Shown here piece by piece: positions 1 through 10,934 of a stretch of DNA of 64,000 nt. Position 1 is the stretch's first letter; each line of letters opens with the position of its first letter. Under the pieces are notes generated by a model. That model worked only from the letters and a program-made list of their open reading frames with translations, had not been told where the DNA came from and made no database searches. The position numbers and the translations under genes were made by a program. The DNA comes from Musa acuminata AAA Group (taxonomy: Eukaryota; Streptophyta; Magnoliopsida; Zingiberales; Musaceae). Where the stretch lies: contig NC_088347.1 in NCBI RefSeq assembly GCF_036884655.1, positions 13,450,001 through 13,514,000 on the forward strand, given 5' to 3'.

Positions 1-1
1 T

Positions 2-112
2 CTAGAGTTTATTGACACAAAGCATCAATTAGCAGACATTTTTACAAAAGCCTTAGATGAAGACCAATTTGATTTCATTAGAAGGGAATTAGGCATGTTA
101 AATTATCCCTGA
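2..112 (+). pseudogene. 3' end of Sirevirus-type pol (RNase H C-terminus), element SV1
   Basis: An open frame enters from the window edge and ends at TGA 110-112. It carries the typical copia RNase H tail (QLADIFTKAL, then FIRRELGML). In Ty1/copia polyproteins this is the last conserved block before the pol stop codon. The rest of pol lies outside the window, so its integrity cannot be judged. The env-like gene follows about 550 bp downstream on the same strand, which is Sirevirus gene order. It is labelled pseudogene because the downstream env-like gene of the same element is frameshifted. Confidence 0.85.
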
Positions 113-661
113 GAATAAGCTTGATTGAATGTATTTTCCGAAGAGTTTTTTATCCTCTTTCTATTTTTTCGTCGATTTGAATTCTTCCTTCCCTTTTGAT
201 TCCAAATGATATCTTAAAGCACAATCCAAACCAAACACCTCTGAAAAACAAAAAGGGGGAGGAAAGAAATTTTTTTTTTCCTTCTCCTTTGGCACGCCAG
301 CGGTGGCACCGCTAGAACCGGTGGTAGCATCGCTTGAGTGCTCGATCGCCAGATGGTGGCACCACTCGGATTGGCGATGGCACTGCCCGAGAATTCCCTT
401 ATAAGAGAAGGGGTTAGGGCCGGCGGTGGAACCGCCCCCAACCCGTGAGACCCCTCCCTAGAACTCCCACAACACTCTCTAAACCTCTCTAACCTCCATT
501 CTAACCTTTAGAAGCCTAAGAGATGAATTCTTGTTGGTTCAAGCTCTCTATCTTCTAAGGAATTCTCTATAAGGTAAAATCTAAAATCTTTCCTTCCTCT
601 TCTCATTATTTTGTTTACTCTTCATAGTTTCATATACTTGATCTATCATCTTATTTAGATA
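113..661 (+). promoter_or_regulatory. SV1 pol-env spacer with palindromic GC modules and a TATA-like box
   Basis: This is the noncoding spacer between pol and the env-like ORF. Positions 295-440 hold several GGTGGCACCGC / GGCGGTGGAACCGCC palindromic modules of the kind seen in the LTRs. TTATAAG lies at 399-405, directly before the modules AGGGCCGGCGG...ACCGCC, and about 260 bp before the env-like ATG at 662. The same order (modules, TATA-like box, GGGCCGGCGG, pyrimidine-rich leader, env-like ATG) recurs in SV2 and in degraded form in SV4. The inferred role is an internal promoter for the env-like gene; there is no direct evidence of transcription. Confidence 0.5.
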
Positions 662-1656
662 ATGGCACCTAAGAGATCAATAAGAACAAAAGGGAAGAGG
701 GTGGAAGGAGATTCATATGACCAAAACCTTTTTAGATCTAATGAAATAGCTCTTAGATTTTCAAATTTCGAAACAAGAACTATACATAAGGGCAAACATG
801 TTGATCTAGATGAACTTGGAAACCTAGAACCCTTTAGATGGTTTGCACATTTAGATGCCTTACCTCTCCTACAAATCAATGAACCAATTTATCCTATGTT
901 AGTTAGGCTATTTTATGCAAACTTACGTGTGGACAATGATAGACTAAGTACCTACCTTTTAAGAATACAAATTCAAATCTTTGATAGTACTATTTGTGAA
1001 CTAATTGGAATTACTGAAAAGGATAGGGGCTGTTACTTTAGAAATAAATGGGATGTCAATGTAATCGGAGCAACTTACTCCGAAGCCTTAGAAGCTATTT
1101 TTGAAATCCGAACCTAAGCATGATACCCAAAAATTGCGAGTACTTACTACCCTTTAACTCTAAAATTCTTCATCATATCATGACTAGCATACTACTTCCC
1201 AAGCAATTTCATCTTAATGAAATGAGTCAAACAGAGCTAAGCACCATGTATTGGATTATGACTAGACAACATAATTATTTTGGATACTTAATCCGGCAAC
1301 ACATACAGGATATAATAGCTAAAGATACTATGTTACTATATAAGGGGCTAATCACTCGATTAATACTTACCCATGACATTTGTATCTCGCTTGATGAAGA
1401 AACAATTCAAGTTAATCGATTTAACACCATTAATAGAAATCTACTGAAAAGACTAAGGTGCACATTTAGCAATGGTATATGGGTTAGGCAACCTAGAAGG
1501 ACTGATCCAATTCCCCCACCAGTAGAACACCCCGAAACATCAATTTTTAGGGGAAATGAATCTCCTCCTCCTAATCCCTTTGGTGCAGCACCTTCAGCTC
1601 CTGCTTCATCTTCTGAAGAACTCATTATGGCAAAATTATTTCTGATCAAATCATAA
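662..1656 (+). pseudogene. Sirevirus env-like / accessory ORF, frameshifted (SV1)
   Basis: The start at 662 is supported by homology to the two other copies in this window. The N-terminus is basic (RSIRTKGKR), followed by conserved blocks HKGKHVDL, PIYPMLVRLFY and STYLL. Against the SV2 and SV4 copies, one base is missing near 1100, which breaks the protein into two frames (662-1117 and 1120-1656) that together cover the family. No signal peptide or clear membrane segment is visible, so 'envelope' is a positional name only. The sequence resembles the 'putative plant transposon protein' type that accompanies plant copia elements; function is unknown. Confidence 0.75.
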
Positions 1657-2724
1657 CAAGAACAACTCAAATCACAGTAAAAGCAAATTCAAATTCAGCA
1701 AATTGAAATTTTGAAGGAACTATAACAAATGAATCAAAATATAGATGTCATGTATAAGAACTATGGATTTCCTCCTAAGGATTAATCGATATGTCTTCTT
1801 ATTCTGTTACCTTGACATGTGATCCATGTATGATTACTCTTAATGCCAAGTTAAACTTTTGCCATCTTCTTTCTTTTGTATGAAAGCCATGCTGTTTTAA
1901 ACGAATGCTGAATTTTTCAAATATGATGAATTTTGAATGAATGCTGATTTCTTTTTACTAAGATGAAAGCCATGCTGTTGTATAATCTTATGAATGCCGA
2001 ATGATCAATCTTTATGGTGAATTTTCAATCATAAATTGTATACTTAAGAGTCTCATCTCCTTTATGTTGATGACAAAGGGGGAGAAGAATAAGTAAAAGA
2101 TTGATGAATTGTCTGCCAATGTGACTTACAAAAGCTTCTGTTAATGCAAATGTTTTGTATGCATTGATATCATGACTTATATCAATTACAAGAGCCTGCA
2201 TTAATACGAGAAGAATAAAGTAAAAGATTGATAAATTGTATGCCAATGTGAAAGCATGACTTATATAAATAGCAAAAGCTTGTGTATTACAAAGGACTTG
2301 TATGAATTATATGCATCGATAGCATGGCTTATCTGAATTGCAGGAACCTGTGTAAATGTCCTAAACACATCACAAAACTCCTTGAGAATATTGCAAGCTT
2401 TTAGATTGCTTAATCTTGCCTTACATTTATATCATGAGATTCGTGTTGAAAGTTCATATCTCTTATTGAAATGAAAATTATCTTTTATCATTCGACTTGA
2501 AAATAATCTTCATAGCCTGAAATGATGAGAAATACGAAGTTTCATATTTGCTCATGCTTATTGAGAATAACGATAAGTTCAACAAATAGAACTTATCGGC
2601 TTAGGCTTGAATTCAAAGAGATTGAATTCAAGTATTTTTATCTTCTCATAATATGGCATATAGATAGGGGGAGTTATGTTTAACTCCGTCATCAATTAAT
2701 TGTCATCATCAAAAAGGGAGAGAT
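1657..2724 (+). other. SV1 3' noncoding region with multiple polypurine tracts and a hairpin
   Basis: No gene is visible. A polypurine motif TTGATGACAAAGGGGGAGAAG lies at about 2065-2086. The inverted repeat GGAGTTA-TGTT-TAACTCC (2670-2687) precedes the final polypurine tract AAAAAGGGAGAGAT (2711-2724). These features match the 3' ends of SV2, SV4 and SV8 and are characteristic of Sirevirus-type elements, where the last tract primes plus-strand DNA synthesis. Confidence 0.7.
2085..2310 (+). repeat. Degenerate tandem duplication in the SV1 3' region (period about 124 bp)
   Basis: The block beginning AGAAGAATAA, through AAAAGATTGAT and TGCCAATGTGA, occurs at about 2085 and again at about 2209. 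The intervening CATGACTTATAT...AAAGC segments are also similar. Confidence 0.6.
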
Positions 2725-4016
2725 AATTGATATAATTCATATTATTGAGTTAAGTGTGCAGGATTAACTACGATAGCCTGAAAACATAAAGCAAGTCTAC
2801 CGGAGTTAAGTTCGATGGGTGTTCAAGAGTCCGAAGATTTGTCGGAGATGCTGTCGGAACCAACCGAGAAGAAATCGGGGACTTGTTGTAGTTTTCGAAA
2901 GTCCGCCGAACAGATCGTCGGAGGTTCGCGGAGATCACCAAGAAGGCTCGGCTACTCGGAGAACTCGCCACAAGATCGGGAGCCTACTGGGAGTCCCTCG
3001 GAAGAAATCCAAAGGTGTATCGGAAGTCCATCGGAAGATCGTCGGAATGCTCGCCGAAAGGAGACTTGACGTTTGCCGGATAAAATCTTACTTAGGACAA
3101 TGTTTTTAGTTGCGTAGTTTGTATATAATTAGGCTTAGGATTAAGTGATAATCCTATATCATAGTTATGGGCCAACTAGGCCGATATTACTTGGTTTGGG
3201 CTAGATTTGAAGCCCATCTAATGACCCATAGGGTCGTGCGGTGGAACCGTCGGACCAGGCGGTGGTACCGTCGGACGGGGCAGTGGTACTGCCCAGAACC
3301 CGAAAGATTGAGCGGTGGAACCATCGGACTGGGTAGTGGCACCACCCAGAACCCGAGAGGTTGGACGGTGGCACTACCACCAACAGGTGGTGGCACCGTT
3401 AGTAAACGGTCAATGTGATATTGATAAGCGGTGGCACCACCACGAACAGGCGATGGCACCGCCAGTTTTGGGAATCCAAGAGAATTCAAATTTGGAGCTC
3501 AAATTTTAATCCTCTTGGGGCCTATAAATACCCCTCAATTCTTAGCTGAAATTATAGCTTTTTGAGAAGCATTAGATTGAGACAAAAGCATTTGTAAAGT
3601 TTTTAGCAAGCCTTATTTTCAATTGCTTAAGTGTTCACCTCCTTCCTTTTCATTAAAGATTTGTAAGAGTGTGAACCATTTATAAAAAGTTGTAAAAGAG
3701 GTATTTGTCCTTTCTCTTCAAAGTAATTTACTAGTGGAAGTTGGGAGCCTCATCGAAGAAGGCTTCACAATTGGATGTAGGTCATTTGACCGAACCACTT
3801 TAAATTGGTGTGTTCCTTGAATGTGTGAGTACTTACCTTTTTAAAATTGTTATTTACACTACAGCAAGCTTTTATTTTCATCTTCTCACTTTACTCGAGT
3901 TATTGTCGAATTGAAATCTCCTCGCATTTACGAATTCGATTTCAAACTTACAAGTTTTAATCCGCTGCACTAATTCACCCCCCCCCCCCCCTCTTAGTGC
4001 CGCTCCGATCCTAATA
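2725..4016 (+). mobile_element. 3' LTR of SV1, lacking its first ~30 bp
   Basis: It shares the Sirevirus LTR layout seen throughout the window. A GTCGGAA-rich U3 segment is followed by palindromic GGTGG...CCACC modules (3240-3470), TATAAATA (3523-3530), a CATTTGACCGAACCAC block (3784-3804), then the C-tract and CTCTTAGTGC end (3977-4000), closing at GATCCTAATA. The expected terminus TGTTGAATCT...GATGATGAA is absent. The polypurine tract abuts sequence that is normally about 30 bp inside the LTR, so this LTR end could not be recognised by integrase. Confidence 0.8.
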
Positions 4017-5099
4017 GTGATGATATTTTAAAAAATATTTATTCAAATGCATGAATTGACAATCTTTTTGTCAAATGAATCATGATTTTTCTTGCGAATT
4101 TTTGGAATTATAACATGAGATTTTTTTTATGAATCAAGATCATTTACTATAATTCCTCTTTTTGCTTTTTGAGTCAACAAAAAATAATCATAATTTTTCT
4201 CTTGATTTTTTTATATTCACAACTTGAAATTTGGTTCGTGACTCCCTTGTATTCATGAAGTGTATATCTCATCACCCAATTAATTTTTTCTTGATATTCT
4301 TTATGTGATGATTTGGAATGATGCATGCAATACTATGATTTTTTGATAAAATGATGTATCATGAATGCTTGAGTATCATGTATAATATGCTAATAGTGAT
4401 GATTTATTTTTGGTATCATGCATGAAGTAAGGATGAAATGTAAGATTTTGAAATTATATATGTTTTAATTTGAAACTATAATGATGCACAAAGATATTGA
4501 ATTAAGAATGATACTTTATCTTTGTCATGCTTTGGAATTTGAGGCAAAGGGAAAAGAATTAAAACATTGTATTCTTCCCTTCTTTTTGACATGGACAAAA
4601 GGGGAGAAAAACTTGCTAGGAAGAAAAAGTTCTATCTTGCACATCTCAAGATAGGCAATACTCATGATGCATGAACATCTCAAAAATTTGCTAGCTTGAA
4701 TAAAGTAAAATTTTGCTAGCTTGCGCTTTACCAAGGAAGTAAAAAAAATTGCACCTCTCAAAAGAGAATAAAGAAAATTACTAGCTTGCATGATGATAAA
4801 ACTTGAGATTATGTTGCAATGATTTGAAATTATATCTCAAAAAATTTGCTAGATGCACTTTTCCTTTTTGTTGATGACAAAGGAGGAGAAGTTATATTGA
4901 TAATCATGCATGGAATGATATATTGAAAATTTGATTATGCATGATTTTATGTTGCTTGGACTCATAATTATTTTTTGATTAAATTTTCTTTGACTTGAAT
5001 TGAACTTGAATTCAAGGTTCTATCAATACGGCATATTGATAGGGGGAATTAAGGTTAACTCCATCATTAATTAGTTATCATCATAAAAAAGGAGGAGAT
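4017..5099 (+). other. 3' noncoding tail of a second Sirevirus-like element (SV1b)
   Basis: It directly abuts the SV1 LTR. It is AT-rich and noncoding, with the polypurine motif TTGATGACAAAGGAGGAGAAG near 4870-4892, the hairpin GGAATTAAGGTTAACTCC (5045-5062) and a final polypurine tract AAAAAAGGAGGAGAT (5085-5099). No env-like, pol or gag sequence remains. Confidence 0.65.
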
Positions 5100-5777
5100 T
5101 ATTGAATCTTAGATTTTGATGATGAAACCAATTGATATTATTTATGATTTGATCTACGTTTTAAGTGACGCAAGAAGCTTCGATCAGGGAGAGATAATTA
5201 AAGCAAGAAGAATCATGTTGAGATGGAATATAACATATTAGAAGATTGGATGTCACACTGAAGGATCGATCAACATATCGATAGACGATAGAAGGCTTCG
5301 ACCCATAGGTTCGGGCATTGAGCCAAGAATAGCATAAATTACACCAAGGAAATCGGAGTTGCAGAGGTCAACTAGCCGATTGGGCAATAGACCACAAGAA
5401 AGGACGATGCGTCGAAGAATTGAATGAAGCGTTGATGAACCAATGACATGCCAAACAACATTTAATTTAAGCTTTGTAATAATTATCTAGATTGAAGTAG
5501 GTTTTAAGTTTGCAGGATTAACTATGATAGCGATTAAGGTATAAAGAAAAATAAAGCCCCAGAGTCAAGAATGAGACTTCGTTGGGAGTTCGAGAGTTCG
5601 TCGGAAGTTCGGACGTTCTTCGGAAGTTCTATCGGAATTGACCAAGAAGTCTAGGAGCTTACCAAAGAAGCTCGTCAGAACTTGCCAAGAAGATCATCGT
5701 GAAATCTAGGAGCTTATCAGGAGTTTGCTGGAACATTGCCGAGAGATCATCGGAAGTTCGTCGGAAGCTAACCGGAA
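5100..5777 (+). mobile_element. Truncated LTR (SV1b 3' LTR, U3 part only)
   Basis: It begins TATTGAATCTTAGATTTTGATGATG just after a polypurine tract, as an LTR start should (TG changed to TA). It runs through the GTTCGTCGGAAG-rich U3 block, then stops at about 5777, where gag-type coding sequence begins with no palindromic modules, TATA box or U5. It shares the same ancestry as the other LTRs; the join is a deletion or recombination scar. Confidence 0.7.
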
Positions 5778-6045
5778 CCATTTAAGAAATGTAGTCCACA
5801 TAAATTGATTTAGGTTCCTAAAAGAACCTCAAATAATTCAATGCAACATGATAAGCAATGTAGATCAATTTTTGAGGCACCCAAGGTCAAATGGGTACCT
5901 AAAAATCATCTTTTTTTATAAAAATATTTACCATCACAAGCTAGGAGTAAGAGAGGGTACATTGATAGTGGATGCTCAAGAGATCCAAAATAACTCATAA
6001 AGCTCTCTAGCCAAAAATAGAAAACACAAAGAGAAGATCATTAGA
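5778..6045 (+). pseudogene. Sirevirus gag C-terminus and protease start (SV2)
   Basis: The frame from 5778 aligns with the end of the SV4 gag: the PFKK...PNKL region, then EAPK-KWVPKNH, with an internal stop where SV4 has W. It is followed by YIDSGCSR, the conserved start of the copia aspartic protease (DSG active site) at about 5960-5985. Further stops follow and coding similarity ends near 6045. The rest of protease, integrase, RT and RNase H are missing from SV2, so pol was deleted just after the protease active site. Confidence 0.7.
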
Positions 6046-7008
6046 ATTAAAATAAGATCATGTTTGATAACTTGATGATGCAATCATTATTTGAAATCTT
6101 AAGTGATAAACACTTGATCATGATCTCTCAATATCTGAAACATGAGAATTCTTATACACGAATTCATTTCTCACAGTTTTCAAATTTTTAGATTTCTTGA
6201 CATTTGAAAAATGAGTCTTCATTTGCTACTATCTCTCATTATGGATGTTAAACTATCCGAATGCTTGAATTTGTTAATTTTAGTTTTCAGACTTTCTTGA
6301 TCACTCACTTGAATCATGATCGTATAGTGTGTGCAATGACCATATGCATTTTTCTATATGAGTTTTTACAATGCTTGCGTATAAATTTTATATGATGAAC
6401 TTATGGTATGTATTTTTTTTACGAGTTCTATATAATGTTTGAGTATGGTATGCATTTTATATGATAAATCATATATGTACAATCTTCAATACGAATCTTC
6501 TTATCTTTATATGATACGAATCTTTACATGATAAACTTATGATGAGTAAATAAGGTTGTGTGCTTCAATAAAAATTTTTGCAAGTTTGAATCACCCCATG
6601 ATAGCACCACACAACAATGTGAGCAGTGCTCACTACTTGTAGGCGATGGCACCGCCTAGTTGGCGATAGCACCGTAGTGGTCACGGGTGGCAGGCGGTAG
6701 CACCACCCAGCTAACGGTTCCACCGTCCGCGACCTGCCCCTTATAAATACCAACTTAGGGCCGGCGGTAGAACTAACCCCAAGCCCTCCTACATCCCTTG
6801 CTCACACCTCTAAACTCCTCTCCACCCCTCATTCTCCTTGATCCTCCTCTAGAAACTCGAGGAAACCCTCCCCTTCTTCAAATCCAAAGATCAATCTCAA
6901 CCTTTCAAGAAGATTACTGCAAGGGTAATTCTCAAACCTCTTCTCTCAATTTATTGATAGATCTTGCCTCTTATGTGTAGTTCTCTCATCATTTATGTGT
7001 TTAGTCTC
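6046..7008 (+). promoter_or_regulatory. SV2 spacer with palindromic modules and a TATA box before the env-like ORF
   Basis: No coding capacity is visible. After AT-rich sequence, palindromic GC modules appear at 6640-6735 (GGCGATGGCACCGCC-like). They are followed by TTATAAATAC at 6741-6750, the GGGCCGGCGG motif at about 6769, a pyrimidine-rich leader, and the env-like ATG at 7009, 260-270 bp from the TATA box. The TATA and module order copies that of the LTR promoters in this window. An internal promoter for the env-like gene is inferred. Confidence 0.5.
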
Positions 7009-8117
7009 ATGGCTTCTAGAAGATCCTCTAGGGACAAAGGGAAGAGGAGATTAGATGAAAATTATAACTCCCTACTTTTTTATTCTAATCAACATGCTCT
7101 AAAATTTTCATCCATAGAGTCTAGAAATGTTCATAAGGGTAAATATGTTGATTTAGATAAATTAAGTGATTTGGAAGTAATTCAATGGTTTACAAATCTA
7201 GACATTCTCCTAATTATTCAAATGTTTAAACCTATCTACCCAAGACTTATTAGGCTATTTTACAACAATTTACATGTAGATGAAGATGAAAGGGTATCTA
7301 CCTATCTACTAGGACATTATATACCCATTATAGATAGAATCATTTGCAATATCATAGGAATTCTAGTAAAAAAAAGAGGGTTTATTTTAAAGGACAATGG
7401 GATGATAAAATAGTTGGGACTACTTATGTTGATGCCTTAGGAACAATTTTTTACAATCCTAACTTAACGATTCTTCCAAAAAGCTGCGAACATTTACTAC
7501 TTTTAAACACCAAAATACTTTATCACATCCTGATAAATATTATTCTCCCAAAGTAATATCATCATGATGAAATAAGCCAAATGGAATTAGGTACCATGTA
7601 TTGGATTATGAAGGGACATAACAATTATTTTGGTTACCTAATCTAACAGAATATGATTGAACTATCAAAAAGAGACATGATGCTTCCATATAGTGGCTTA
7701 ATCACAAGACTACTCCATGCCTATGATATTACTATTCCACCCGAAGAAGAAGTTATCAAACTAGATAGATTTAGTATCATAAATAGAAATCTACTTCAAC
7801 GGATTAGATGTACATTTAGAAATGGAATATAGACTAGACTGTCTTGAAGGACTGATCCCCACCAACTTGAACTAGAACCTGAAACACCAATTTTTAGGGG
7901 TAATAAATCTCCTCCAACTGGTCCCTTGAAGGACTCACCTCCAGTAGAGCAAGCACCTCTCTCATCTATCGATGATGTAGGGACTTGGATGGATGGTTTT
8001 GAACAATGACAAGATCGACTTAAACAATGCCAAGATCAAATCTTAACTAAGTTGTAATAGATTCACCGACAATTTAATACCTTGTTTAGACATTTTAACT
8101 TACCACCACCTGAATAA
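7009..8117 (+). pseudogene. Sirevirus env-like / accessory ORF, broken (SV2)
   Basis: The ATG at 7009 starts MASRRSSRDKGKRR, matching the SV4 protein. Conserved blocks are HKGKYVDLDKL, PIYPRLIRLFYNNL and STYLLG. A frameshift near 7380-7400 moves the reading frame. The downstream frame carries several stops, for example after ILPK at 7554 and in the C-terminal coiled region. The natural end is at TAA 8115-8117. No transmembrane segment is evident. The function of this family is not known. Confidence 0.75.
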
Positions 8118-9589
8118 GCAGGGGATGAAATCTCTTTATTGAATTATGCTTACTTTTATGTTGTAATCTTATGTTGATTACCTTGCTGTTTGTAATCTTA
8201 AAATGCTACTTACTTTGATGTAAAATTTCATTATAATCTCTTTTATGTTCTAATCTTATGTTGCCTACTCTGATGGTGAAATTCTGTGCTTACTTTGATG
8301 AATGTATCACTCTAAAAATTAGACTTGATAAATCTTTTAAATGAATAAATTCATTGATACATTCAACTTTTGATATTTATAACCTGACGCGTTATTTGAT
8401 GATCATTTGCAAAGTTATGAATGTTAATTTGTTCAAATGTATGAATTTGATGTATATCTTTTCTGGACTATCTTTTTATATTTCATAAATGGAGCTTTCA
8501 TGAACTTATTTCATTTTTATCTTCCTTAGTATCAAGTTTACTTCATACCCTTGCTCCATCACTTAATGATTTTTTTTTATGCACTCAATCACTTCATGGA
8601 TTTCATTGACAAATGCATCTCTCACGGATTTATCTCTTATGAATTTTTAATGAGAAATGGATTTGATGTGATGCTCCTCTCGTTATGAAGGTTGATTCAT
8701 AGAATTTCTTTTATCTTTCATATGATGATTCTTTCACATGAATTCTTTCTTAATGAAGGAAGAATTCATGTGTTTTTTTCTTATGAGATGAAGACTTACA
8801 AGAGTGAGGAGTTGATTTCATATAAATATCTTGATCCTTATGAAAATAGAAGCATGATTTAATTAAACTCTTTTATCATTTTTTACTTGATTCAAATCAT
8901 TTCACAAAGTTAGTTCTTAATAGATTTCCACCTTACTTTCCTTCTTCATGCAAAGGTTTGAAAAAAAAAAGGGGAAAAGTTGATGGAAGATATCTCTTTA
9001 AATGTTTATAACTTTTAATGTGAGAACTTTTAAATGATACCATGTCATGAATGCTTGAAATATGATTGGTATCATCAAACACAAATTGAAATGTGGCATG
9101 AATTTTTACCACACTTGCATTATTGAATTATTCTCCTTTTTGTTGATGACAAAGTGGGAGAAATAATACCAAAATGTGGTAAATTGATAATAAATATATG
9201 CAATGTATTTCATCATATATACTTGAAATATTTGCTTGATAAATTTATTTCATTATGATAAGATATCTAGAGCTTAACTTGTTATTTGTAATTGATATCT
9301 TGCTATAGAATGATGAATTGCTATCTTTGTCATCTTTTATATTTGAAATATCATACTTGAAAATGGATGTTATGCCAAGACATCATTTTGATAAATACTT
9401 GACATCGTATTTTGAGAATGATAGATCATGATAGGAATCATGATATGCATGTTGATAAGTTTAATTAACTTATCTTATCGGTTTATTTCTTGAATTCAAA
9501 GGCATTGAATTTACTCAAGTATGGCTTATAGATAGGGGGAGTTAAGGTTAACTGTCATAATTGATTATCATCATAAAAAAGGGGGAGAT
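8118..9589 (+). other. SV2 3' noncoding region with polypurine tracts
   Basis: AT-rich and without genes. The polypurine motif TTGATGACAAAGTGGGAGAAA lies near 9141-9161. A hairpin relic GGAGTTAAGGTTAACTG lies at about 9538-9554, with its right arm damaged. The final tract AAAAAAGGGGGAGAT ends at 9589, right at the LTR. Confidence 0.7.
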
Positions 9590-10934
9590 TGTTGAATCTC
9601 GAATTTTGATGATTAAGTCAATTGTAATTTGTTTGATCTAATCTATATATTGAGAAAAGTATGCAGGATTAACTATGATGGCAGTAAGACATAAAGCAGG
9701 TGTTGTGTCGGAGTCAAGATCGACATCTCATTGGGAGTTCGAGAGTTTGACGGAAGTCCGGACGTTCGTCGGAAGTTCTGCAGGAACCAACCGAGAAGTC
9801 CAGGAGCTTGCCATAGAAGCTCATCGGAACTCACCAAGAAGATCATCGTAAAGTCTAGGAGCTTGCCGGGAGTCCGCTGGAACATTTCTGAGAGTTCGTC
9901 GAAAGTACACCGGAAGCTCGTCGAAAGAGCAATTGACGCACAAGAACAAGAAGCACTATAAATTATGTCTTAATTATCTTAGTTAGAGCATAAATTAAGT
10001 TAGGATTGGGAGATAATCCCACTAACTTAATTATAGGCCAACTGGGCACTTAACAGGGTTGAATTGGGCTGAATTGAGTACCCAATTCAGCCCCTCAAAA
10101 TATAGATGGTGGTGGCACCATTTGGAAGGTAGTGCCCCTGGATTTCTAGGTTGTGGTACTGCCCACATTGGGTAGTGGTACCACTAGCAGTAGTGCTGCT
10201 AGTGGTGGTACCGCCCCTGTTCGGCGGTGGTATCGCCCAGAGTCAAATCAGCGATGGTAGTACCACCTAGTAACGGCACCCGGATTCTGGGGATGTGACA
10301 CTTTTTAGCTCCAATTTTGAAGCCATTGGAGCCTATAAAAACTCCACCCATTTCTGCATGAAAGGGCATGAAAGTATTGGTTTAATCTTGAATTATTGAG
10401 TCATAAAAGTATTGTAAAAGTTAGAGTTCTCCTCTTTCATCTCTTAGTCTTGTGACCATCCAAGAAAGAGGAGTGAGACTTGTAAGGGTTTATCTTCTAA
10501 ACCCGGGAAAAGGAGAAAGTGCTATAAAGAGGTGTTTGGTCTTCACCTATTGAAGGAAGGTCTTTAGTGGACGTCGGTGACCTCGTCGAATGAGGAATCC
10601 GAAAGTGGATGTAGGTCACATTGACTGAACCACCTAAAACTCGATTTGTATTTACTTTGAGCAATTTACTTTTATAGCAAACTACCTCCCCTACTTATTG
10701 TGCTTTTACTACACCTATATACGCTTTCAAGTAAATACCTTACAAGATCGGCTTTAATTTTACGAAAGCTTTCAAGTTTAAATTCTCTCCGAAACGGATT
10801 GAATCGAAACCATTTTCGTCGGAATCAGTTTTAATTGTAACAAGTCTTTTGAAATTGTAAAAGTTTTCCACTACACTAATTCGCCCCTCCCCCCCCCCCC
10901 CCCCCCCCGCTCAATGCCACTCTTGATCCTAACA
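9590..10934 (+). mobile_element. 3' LTR of SV2
   Basis: It starts TGTTGAATCTCGAATTTTGATG after the polypurine tract and ends GATCCTAACA. It has the standard parts: the TCGGAAGT-rich U3, palindromic modules (10105-10280), TATAAAAA (10333-10340), the GGATGTAGGTCA...GACTGAACCAC block, and a very long C-tract (about 10889-10908) near the 3' end. Its 5' partner LTR is not recognisable in the window. Confidence 0.85.
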
